From Laetiporus sulphureus 93-53 (taxonomy: Eukaryota; Basidiomycota; Agaricomycetes; Polyporales; Laetiporaceae), in NCBI RefSeq assembly GCF_001632365.1, contig NW_024468514.1, positions 1,054,249 through 1,118,248 on the forward strand: a stretch of 64,000 bases of DNA, read 5' to 3'. This document shows, in pieces, positions 47,304 to 56,603 of the stretch (the stretch's first letter is position 1; the number at the start of each line of letters is the position of its first letter). Below the pieces are notes generated by a model. That model was not told the origin of the DNA. It was given only the letters and a program-made list of their open reading frames with translations, and searched no databases. The position numbers were made by a program, and so were the translations under genes.

Positions 47304-49563
47304 CGGCCTGAAGTTGAGGTGGGGCATTCTTGATGAGCCGTTACCGTACGAAGCGGGCATTGTTTCATATCCCTCATTGAGTGCTGACCGCTAAAGGAGG
47401 CGACGGAATCCCAACAGATGGTCGGTTGCAGAGCACTCTGACGAATGGATGCAGGCGCCCGCTATGTCACACAGAATGGGGACGGCAGGAACGGTGTCGT
47501 CTCATATCATATCCGGTGAGTTCCTGCGCTGGCATCAACATTGCGTTCGCTCCGGAACGCATCAATGACAGACACGCTCACGTTGTACAGGTCGTATCAC
47601 GACGCCTGCCCGGGCGGGTGATGGAAGATGTATCGCGCATCTCATCCTTCAGTGCTGCATTGCCACTTTACGGGTCAAAGAAATGTGCTCGTCTCTACTG
47701 AGATCATGCCGGATAGCTCGCGCATCCGGAGGTGGGACAGTGTGATGAACAGATACTGATCATCGCCAAGTTCTATGTGAGAACAAAGCTCAAGCATTGA
47801 GATATGTCGGTTGAGGTGATTTATCCTACTTCCAAATTACTCAGGAACGAACTTATCGTGTCCACACCGGTGGACGGTGCCATAGCCCTCCGCGTTTGTC
47901 GCATGCTGACAACCGCGCCTTGTTACCAGTGTCAAACATATTGAGTGATCCGTGTGATTTTTCGCGGCGCGATGCTCAAACATTCAAAGGGAGGACTTGA
48001 GAGCTCCTGTATGAGCCTCATCGTGAATATGCATGTTTTTATCGGCACGAACCACAGATATCGAAGGTCATATATTTATATTCGGACTGTGACGAAGCAT
48101 GCTGCCAAACAAGACATAAGCTTATAGCACATTGAGAGGATCTTGTTCAGCCGTTATTTTTCAGTACCTTCCCTTCGCTTTATGTGCCTACTTGCATAAC
48201 GTTGGGCACAGTGGATAAATCCCAAGTACCTATATATATATGTGCGCCGTAGAGTACCAGGTCGCGTTCGCAAACACGATCATGTGAAGCCAGCGCTTAG
48301 CATGCGCATGGCCGCTTGCGACATTCCCCAATGCTCTCACTACGATTCTTCTACGCATTTATGTTGTGAAAAGAGCTGCAAATTGTGCCCTTGAGCTACT
48401 GCCCGTTCTGTTGATGAGGACAAATCTCAGTAACCAGTTCACAGATCACGGATCCGTCGTGCAAAGACTAGTCATCTTGAGCAATTCGCGCCGGCTCGAC
48501 CGGAGCCAGCGACGGGACCAAGTTCGTCATTCCTTCCGCTCGATGCTCTTTCTCGTTGGCTCAGTCTACTCGCATACTCTGTGCCAGCCGCAGAAGCTGA
48601 GCTGCTGTCGCGGCGGCCGGCATGTGTGGACTTACCGTGCACCGACCTGCGTATCTCTAAGACCCACGGTCTGGTACGGTGTAATGCAATAGCGCGGTGC
48701 GCCTATCAGCTACTGGGAGATGCACCAAGTGCGGACGTTCCTACGTTTGCCGTGCCGTGAACCTAGTAGGCTTCTTTGTTAATCTCGCTCCTGCGGCTTG
48801 AAGATTCGCAGCGTCATCCGACTTTTTTCAAACGCGGATATACATGCAGAAGAGCCGATCCACAACGACATAGGACGTTAGAGAATTAGGTGAGAACCCC
48901 TTTACCATAGAAGCTCAGATATTGCAAACTGCCCCTGACGATCCGTCACTCTATAGGCACCCGCAACTGTGGATCAGGACAGTGGCAGACAATCCTGAGG
49001 AAGGGCTGATGATTCTGTGTTACCGACGGACGACGCTTGTTTCTGGTAGCCCAATATGAGATCACACAGTGCGAGAGGACTATCGCTCCTCCAGCTTTCC
49101 GTTTGCAGCCTAAGCGACCTGATTATCTCCTGGCCAACCCACTGTCCTCATCGCTCATACCATTTCCACGGAGTCACCAAGCCTCGGACGACCACGAAGC
49201 ATGCCAAGCCAACAAAAGAACCTGAATCACTCAAGATTGCCAGTCTTAGTCTCTCACATCACAGTTCTGTCGATCGCTGGCAGGTCCCTGGAAAGCCATC
49301 AGACAAAAATATGAGCACGAGGCCTCACCGTATGTGTCAAGCACCAGGGCTGTTAGGTCTAGCCGGACTTCATCAATCGCCAGTTTTAAACGGAGAACAG
49401 CCCTCAGCGTATCTGGGGAAACGTCAAGGGCAGCGAATGCATGACAAGTGAGTTTTGATGGACGCGTGATTGCTGTCCACATCTAAGACATAAATGGGGC
49501 AGGGAAGAACTGCTCTTTTCTCATCTGCGTCGCTCACTCTCTGCAAGCGCAACAATCCTCCTC
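47304..49563. other. Long intergenic stretch, no supported gene
   Basis: Contains a tatatatata run at about 48231-48241 and a 30-codon Cys-containing frame at 48302-48394 without signal peptide. ORFs at 48366-48692 and 49056-49451 have no recognisable features. Confidence 0.45.
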
Positions 49564-49645
49564 ATGAAGCCGATCCTTCCTTTCACCCTGTGTGTCCTGG
49601 CATCTTTGCAAGCGACTGCCTCACTTCCAATTGCTGACACCATTG
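49564..49645 (+). CDS. Signal-peptide exon of a probable fifth secreted peptide (E), rest unresolved
   Basis: MKPILPFTLCVLASLQATAS is a good signal peptide, followed by LPIADTI, like the LPTSD/IPTLGD starts of the mature peptides C and A. The exon ends with a strong 5' splice site (gtgagt at 49646). A TATA-like acataaat lies about 76 nt upstream. The best downstream continuation I found is in the frame reading YGFAEEPACGSTMSF (about 49815-49858), which has one Cys at the expected place but then a stop, so the gene may be decayed or spliced in a way I did not find. Confidence 0.4.
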
Positions 49646-50689
49646 GTGAGTTTACTTCATATCCCGCCCATCCACGCGGACATCCTTCTGCGTCCGGAGC
49701 GTCAAGTTGGACGTCATAGTCCCTGTCGTAGCAATCTTTTTTCCAACCTCACTGACACAGCGTTTCCTCGTAATTGATAATCCTGAAACGCGAAGATGAT
49801 GACTCTCCAGCGTATGGGTTCGCAGAAGAGCCTGCATGTGGGTCGACCATGTCTTTCTGACCACCGCCGGTCATTCGTTTGCGCACATTCTGCAGTCCGC
49901 AAGCGAGAAGGGCACGACATACTCCCCCATCGATTGTTGTGAGTCCGACATCGAGGATGATGTTGACAGTAGGTAGCTTCAGTCCCTTTCAAAGGTGTCG
50001 TGGTATTTACAATCGTCTTGTTGCAGTCGTTTGTGCATTGTGGTAGACAGGAATGCGCATTGTTTCGTTTATGATGACATTTACATCCTCAGGTTGGGTT
50101 CCATGGAGTCACTGTGCTGCAGCTGGAGAACAGCGAATGCTATGTTTCCCTGACCTTTGCAGGAGAATATTATCGTATTGTGTCTTTCAGCCATTCGTAC
50201 GCATGAATGATAGTGCGCAATATAGAGATGAGAATTTTTCCTCCGTTTGTCGATAATACCCGCACAGCACCCGCTTACGCACAAATTCGACAGCATCCTT
50301 CTCAAAAGCATCTCGCACACAATATCCCAAGAGTACTGAACCGCACAAGAACAAGGCAGGACGACGGCAAGTTCTAAACTTATATATATGCACAGTAGAT
50401 TGATCATGCATCGTCACTTCTGTATTGTCACAGGAGCTCGTAATTTTTGGCGCACGCTAGTTTCCCTGCTGTGGCCGACGTGCCCCCAGCAGGTACTTAT
50501 CCCGAGGGCCACGTAAAGGCCTGCGCCAGGATCGACCACAGGCGGTCGACCCCTACCTCGGGCCCCGTTACCCCCGCACCTGCCCTCCGCTCCCCGCCAC
50601 CCGAGAAGATGAAATGTTACCTGCCGCGGATCATTCTATATCCGCAAGTCTTTTATAAGCTTGCTGTCTTACCACTGTATCTTCGGCTC

Positions 50690-52215
50690 TCTTGCAGAAG
50701 GCAACCCGCTGGGGGTCGGCGCGCCGCCCTCACTCACTTCCGCCCACGCGTTGGGACCTCAGGCGATATGGTCGACTACGAGGAAAGCGTCGGGACGCAC
50801 CCATGCTGATTGGGCTTCTCGACGGCCCGACAGGTACTTGTCCTGCGACTGCAAGGAGTCAGCCACATCATCACCATTGAAGAGCGGAGCGCACTTACCT
50901 AGGCGATGAGACAAGGGATGGTGGATGCCGAGCTGTGTGTTGTGGGATAGGGCGCCGATGCCGGCCACCGGCGTGATCTGACCGACAGCTACATACTTTT
51001 TGTTCACGCCGAACACGACCGACGTTGACAATGTGTTGACGCCACATTGGCTGACCTTACTCTCACATCTGGCGTCTTGATTGCATCTTCACCTCCCTTG
51101 GACGAAGAATCCCGCCGGGGAATCCATGGGCCGCGCAGAACGCGCGTTATGCCATCCCCACCCAACTTCCGCCCACACCTTGGCTCCCCCGGCGAACTAG
51201 CCAGGGGAAAGGCATCGGGACGCACCACATGCGGCTCGGGGTCTCGTCGGCCAGACAGTGTACCGTACCGGCACCTGCGACTGGGGAGACGGTCAGCAAC
51301 ATCGTCGACAATGAACGCCACAGCGAACCCACCTAGAGAACGGGATCAAGTGTTGTGGGTGTCGAGTTGTGTGTTGCAAGATAACATGCCGATGCCGTCC
51401 ACCTAACCGACTGCTACATACTTTTAGTTCACGCTGAAGACGACTGACGTTGACAATGTGTTGACGCCACATCGGCCGACCTTGCTCTTACATCTGGTGT
51501 CTTGCTTGCGTCTTCCGCCTCTCTTGGACGAGGAATCCCGCCGGGGAATCCATGGGCCGCGCAGAACGCGCGTTATGCCATCTCCACCCAACTTCCGCCC
51601 ACACCTTGGCTCCCCCGGCGAACTAGCCAGGGGAAAGGCATCGGGACGCACCACATGCGGCTCGGGGTCTCGTCGGCCAGACAGTGTACCGTTTTGGCAC
51701 CTGCGACTTGAGAGAAGGTCAGCAATGTCATCGACAATGAATGCCACAGTGAACCCACCTAGAGAACGGGATCAAGTGTTGTGGGTGTCGAGTTGTGTGT
51801 TGCGAGATAAGATGCCGATGCCGTCTACCAGCATGATCTGACCGACTGCTACATACTTCTTGTTCACGCCGAAGACGACCAACGTTGACAATGTGTCGAC
51901 GCCACATCGGCTGACCTTGCTCTCACATCCGGTGTCTTGATTGCATCCTCGCCTTTCTTGGTCGAATAATCCCGCCGGGGAATCCACGGGCCGAGCAGAA
52001 CGCGCGTTATGCCATCCCCACCCAACCTCCGCCCACACCTTGGTTCCCCCGGCGAACTAGCCAGGAGAAAGGCATCGGGACGCACCACATGCGGCTCGGG
52101 GTCTCGTCGGCCAGACAGTGTACCATTTTGGCACCTGCGACTTGAGAGAAGGTCAGCAATGTCATCGACAATGAACGCCACAGTGAAGCTACCTAGAGAA
52201 CGGGATATCGGGTCG
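50690..52215. repeat. Four-unit tandem array, period about 425-435 bp
   Basis: The string cgggacgcac recurs at 50791, 51216, 51642 and 52076 (steps 425, 426, 434), and gttgacaatgtg at about 51024, 51449 and 51884. The three right-hand units are nearly identical; the leftmost is clearly diverged. Read on the minus strand each unit contains a well-formed intron-like element (CTAG|gt.., CTGAC branch about 15 nt before the AG) at equivalent places, for example 50901-50853. The leftmost unit keeps an open frame across that splice (VNKKYVAVGQITPVAGIG, then HPLSHRL joined to VAGQVPVGPS). The inner units carry a TGA before the splice. No known family recognised. Confidence 0.85.
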
Positions 52216-52352
52216 GTGGCTGAACTGTGGCGCACATCTATGTGAGCGAACAACTGGGTCAGAGGCATGGGCGGGGAGGAAGGGATGGGAACGTACTTCT
52301 TGAAGTAGGTGGTGGTGGTTGCTGGTCAACCAGGAGGGCGAGGAACGGGTCA

Positions 52353-52359
52353 TTTTATA
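52353..52359 (-). promoter_or_regulatory. TATA box in front of the tandem array, minus strand
   Basis: TATAAAA on the minus strand, 85 nt before an ATG at 52268 that opens MPLTQLFAHIDVRH and runs into the first repeat unit. This suggests the array is the body of a minus-strand transcript. Confidence 0.45.
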
Positions 52360-53120
52360 GTGAGCCACCCGGTGTCCCCTGCCTCGTGGCTGACCAGTCC
52401 TGTGACTGTGACCCATGCGTCACGTTCGAGCCACCGACGCGACGCGCTGAACCTTAACTCCGCTGAACATATCTCACGTGACCGCGCCAGCCCGCTCAGC
52501 GCATTCATTTCTTCCCGGTCCAGTCTACACGTACTCACCTTCTTATTCTCTAGGACGCGGTGCGTAGATACCAAATAAGTGACTACTGCAACAAGAAAGT
52601 TCCTGAAACCCTTGGATTTTCTGGTGTGCATGGAACGCGGCTGCGTTATTTTACCACGCGGAAGTTATATTCATGACACTGTGCGTCAAGACGCGACCCA
52701 TGACGACCAGATAGCTGGTGGTCAACCGTATATCATGTACCGTCGAGTCTCAAGTCAGTTTACTCTCATACGCATTCATCCAATCGTCGCTCACTGGTAT
52801 ACTTTGAGGTTATAGTTGTTGATCTAGTTGATAAACGTCATCTGAGAGCTTAGGCGTACTATTCCCTGCTACATCTATGTGGCTCTCTCAGCACACTTTC
52901 AGGCCTTAGCGTACGTTTGCTTCTTCTAGACGATATTGCTCGGTTCACAACATATAGCGACGTCCACGCTATCTAGGTGTACAACCAAAACGACTCAACC
53001 ACCACAGCCAGTTTTTGTGCGTGCTATTGACCCTTTGCGCGTAAATCCGTCCCTGAGGAGTGCTGATTAACCTCAGCGCTTTGAGAACGTGATACGACTA
53101 ATTTGCTCACTGTCATACGT
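52360..53120. other. Intergenic, no feature seen
   Basis: About 760 bases; the 93-codon minus frame at 52350-52631 overlaps the array promoter and has no support. Confidence 0.5.
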
Positions 53121-53291
53121 CTAGTAGCAAACACCAGCAGCGCACGTTGGCGTCACTGTGCATGTGCCGGTGATAGCACATGGCGGCCTGTAGTCGCTTT
53201 CTAGGGTCGGCGCGGGTGTGGCAATGGCCGAGCTGCCGAAAAGGCCAGCAGCGAGGAGGACGATGCTCGTGACGGTGAAGCGCATAGCCAT
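53121..53291 (-). CDS. Small secreted Cys-rich protein D (54-56 aa)
   Basis: Starts at ATG 53291 (MAMRF) or, two codons later, at 53285 (MRFTVTSIVLLAAGLFGSSA), which looks like the family start. Cleavage is likely before TPAPTLES. Cysteines are C-x5-C-x5-C-x4-C (PPCAITGTC, TPTC, AAGVC) with a terminal Y, the spacing of peptide C; CAITGTCT also recalls CALTIICT of B. A TATA-like GATAAAAG lies at 53382-53375, about 85-95 nt upstream. Function unknown. Confidence 0.72.
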   Translation of the reverse strand: MAMRFTVTSIVLLAAGLFGSSAIATPAPTLESDYRPPCAITGTCTVTPTCAAGVCY

Positions 53292-55399
53292 GCAAGCGTT
53301 CGAAATGTGCGTCAAAGTGCGGTGTGAAAACGGTGGTGCGCAGACCCATGTTATCCCAGCGGAGGACTTCATTGCTTTTATCTTTAGCTAGCGGTACCAG
53401 GCGCAGGCTGACGCTCACTGAAACGTCGGCATCGGACAGCCTCAGTGTGTTGTCAGCATTCGAATTGGGCCGTTCCATCATTTCGTGATGAGGTTACAGC
53501 CTACAGGATCATGCGTACGCCTCAACTGCTTATGTGGAGTAACAGCGTCATGGTCGTAGCGAATCGTAGCCTCAGTAGCAGACACGCGTCCGATGTAACA
53601 TGCCCAATTGCAACAGCGACCCTGGCGCCCTTTAGCGCATCTACCTTTCCACAAAGAGTGAGCGCCTGACTGTTTGACGCTCCTTAGTCGTTTTATCAGA
53701 TGCGCGGGAGTAGTGCTATAGAAATTATGAGGCGATGGTAAGCTATCCGGCGCCTTGTCCATCTTTCACTGACAATGATCCGATATCGTTCTGCCCAAAT
53801 TTTACAGTGTCTCAACTTGTCAAGCGCTGCCTGTACATAGTCGGTCGCTATCTCACGCAGTTAGCGCAAACTCTACGTCACATTCAGACATGGGGCGTCG
53901 GATTAAAGACTTGAAGTCCCTCCCACAATGAATTAAAAGACCGCTCATGGCATCTCCCCTCAAACCACGGCTCCTCAGGCTCTCTTGGCGCGGGAGGGTA
54001 GGGGTTGAATTAGCAAGTACAACTAAGGTTGGACGTTGCTCGTTCTCTGTATGCGTTTCACAGATCTATCTTGGATCGTCTGAGTAAGTAGCTCATCACA
54101 CGCCTGCATTGCTTAGCTGACGATCGATGTGCATTCATAGCTTGCGCTAATAGCGCTATAAATAGCAGAATCGCGCTCATACGTCGAGGAAATTCGCGAT
54201 CGGGCTCTGCTCGTAACTATCACTGTCATTCAACACCAGGAACACCGCGCTTAATCATAACGCAGTTGGATAGTGCTCCACGACCAACACAAAATTGGCG
54301 ACAACGCGGGTATCCTGCAGAGAATGTCCCCATCAACTGGACAACACCAACGGTCCGACCCCAAGCGTCAACTGAGAGCTCTTTTCATCACAGCTTCGCG
54401 ACATGATACAAGGCTACCAACATACACCGCACGTTGATTTCCCTGCCGTGACCGTCAGCTGAGAACCCGTCGAGCGGCAGTCACCGTTATGGCGTTGGCC
54501 GTGACGAATCGTCACGCGACGTGCTTTACGCATATCATGTGGACGCGCTGATCGCCTGCATGATGGGTCAGCGGGAATAAGTACGGCTCATGGTCGCCTT
54601 CACGCTCAGCGCTGGTTTTCTGTTCCGGTAAAATGGGAGCCGCAGTGCTTCTGTTATTTGCATTATGCAACATCCACAGGATCTCGGGAGCCTTAACGAA
54701 ATACGAGTCTGCTTCTGTGAGAGTGGCGCCGTGATTTGACCACCTCGGTGCGAGCCACCCGACCGTGGAAGTGCTAGTTTAGAGGATGCGAACGCTTCCC
54801 GTAAACAGCTTACGACTTTTTTTCCAGGAGGTAAACCAGACTCACGATTTCCATGCCCTATCGCAGAACTCTTCCTGTTAATTGCTCACTCGCTCGATCA
54901 TTTCTCGCTTTGCAGATCAAGAGATTCGACACACCTTCTGCTTTATCTGGCAACAGAAGTCTACCGAATGCCATGATTTGAGCGCATCGTCTCTACGTGG
55001 TCAGCTCCATGTTTCATGGACAATGCATCGAACTGCTCAGGATGGATGCAGCAAACTGGTGGATTACTACCTCATAAACGTGATTGCATCCTGTACGTTT
55101 CTTCTGCTACCCAGCTGACCAAATCCCAAGTCTGAGTATTCTTACGACAGTTCGGGTTGCAGGTGGTGCCACATCTATTCACAACGGTTCATTCCCTCCC
55201 GATGGAGATGATCTCTTTTGCATGCTCTCCCTTGATGAGAGCATTATAAACATAAAGAAACAATTGCATTCACAAATACCTATAGACTTTGACTCGAGAT
55301 TGTTTCCTATGTTTCCAGTAGCTCTGACGCCGCGATAAACATAATTCAGTTTTACTGAAAGTATCGATGTGGACTATTCACACTGATTGTACATTGACA
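53292..55399. other. Long intergenic stretch, no supported gene
   Basis: Only short frames. A small palindrome cgtgacga-a-tcgtcacg lies near 54504-54520. Nothing else noticed. Confidence 0.5.
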
Positions 55400-56385
55400 T
55401 GACCTGTACAAATTCATCCCTTAAAGATGAATGATAATGATACACAGGCAAGTAGTGATAGAGAGAAGAGCCTAGTGTCCCTGTTGTATCTGACAGGATG
55501 GATGACAGATTGTAGGTCATCAACGAGTTTTCCATCTGAGCTGCCCTTGAGACCACCTGTTCGGTGGCCATAGGACAGTTGAAAGGCCTTGGAATCAAAT
55601 CTCTGGAGAACATAACTATGCTTGGTAGGTTCATCAATTATTTGTTCAGGCAGCATGTCCTTTCTTTCAATGAGCCCGTGCAGGTAGGCTCTCTTCTCGT
55701 CATTAGTCGATCACAACTAAGTTATATGCACTTTCACGGTGTTCCAATGGCTTCGCCTCCATCATCATCCACACAATCTCGCCATCATAGTCCTCGTGCG
55801 GTGTGGCAAGCAGACAAACTTCTCCACAGACACTTCTTTGGATCTGCCAGCAGGGAGCATAGGCTTCATCAGACCAGCTGAGCTGAAGCAAAAAGACATA
55901 TGAAGCACTCACCAGGCTTCACCGCAAGCAGCACTTCCTCCTCCTCAATCTTGAGGCCTTCCACTTTATCCTTCCATCAAGCTGCTCAATCATGTCACCG
56001 TCATCGAGATTGATATCCTTGCCAAAGGCTTTCTCGCTGGTGTACGAGGTATCAAGTGGGAACAAAAGCTCATATGTCACCATTGTCAAGGTTGAGATCG
56101 ATGTCTGCCAAGGACATTAATCTTGATGACAGTGACATGTGAGCTTTTGTTCCAACTTGATCCTTGTATACCAGTGAGAAAGCCTCAGTCCTTGCATCTC
56201 CACCCTGCGAGTTCGCTGGCGCCAATGTTCTTGAGCTCATTCAGTGCCTGCTCCTTGACTTTCTTCTGCAGGTCTACAACATCGAAGCTGGGGGCATCTG
56301 CTAAGACCAGGACCTCGATGAACCCGGGGGAGGGCTCCTTTTTGTGATTGATGAGGATACATCAATCGATATTGGGAGGAACCAT
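55400..56385 (-). pseudogene. Broken Crinkler-type gene (header domain remnant)
   Basis: From an ATG at 56385 the minus strand reads a Crinkler-like header parallel to that of the intact neighbour: CILINHKKEPSPGF, DLQKKVKEQALNEL, ASELAGWRCKD, and after a gap GLKIEEEEVLLAVKPG ending at a splice-like gtgagt (about 55911). Two in-frame stops break it: one where the neighbour has the Trp of IWCLL, one directly after WRCKD. Downstream frames to about 55400 (SWSDEAYAPCWQIQR) may be the rest of its body but do not match the neighbour's kinase. Nearby direct copies of parts are inverted (see the repeat at 56051-56161). A non-functional relic is the simplest reading. Confidence 0.6.
56051..56161. repeat. 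Imperfect inverted repeat, 40-nt arms, inside the Crinkler relic
   Basis: Arm 56051-56090 and the reverse complement of 56122-56161 agree at 34 of 40 positions, including the exact core GGAACAAAAGCTCA. The loop is 31 nt. Confidence 0.8.
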
Positions 56386-56603
56386 GATGCTGGAGGAGGT
56401 GGTGGTAGTGGATGGCTAGCAGCAGAGCTGGGTGGTGGTCAGCAACAGAGCTGGGGCAGCGAACGTTCTCCCTTACGATCAACTATACTCGTAGTCTCGG
56501 CAAACCAAAGTACGACTCGTTGAAGAGAGATACAACACAGCGATGCAATATAGAACCTTGCAAGTTCGCAACCGATGATGCTCTGGATTCATACAATAGA
56601 CAA

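Noticed and set aside
48302..48394. 30-codon frame with six cysteines (AACDIPQC, LCCEKSCKLC)
   Set aside because: No signal peptide, cysteine spacing unlike the secreted family, no clear promoter at the right distance; could be chance, though a tatata run lies 60 nt upstream.
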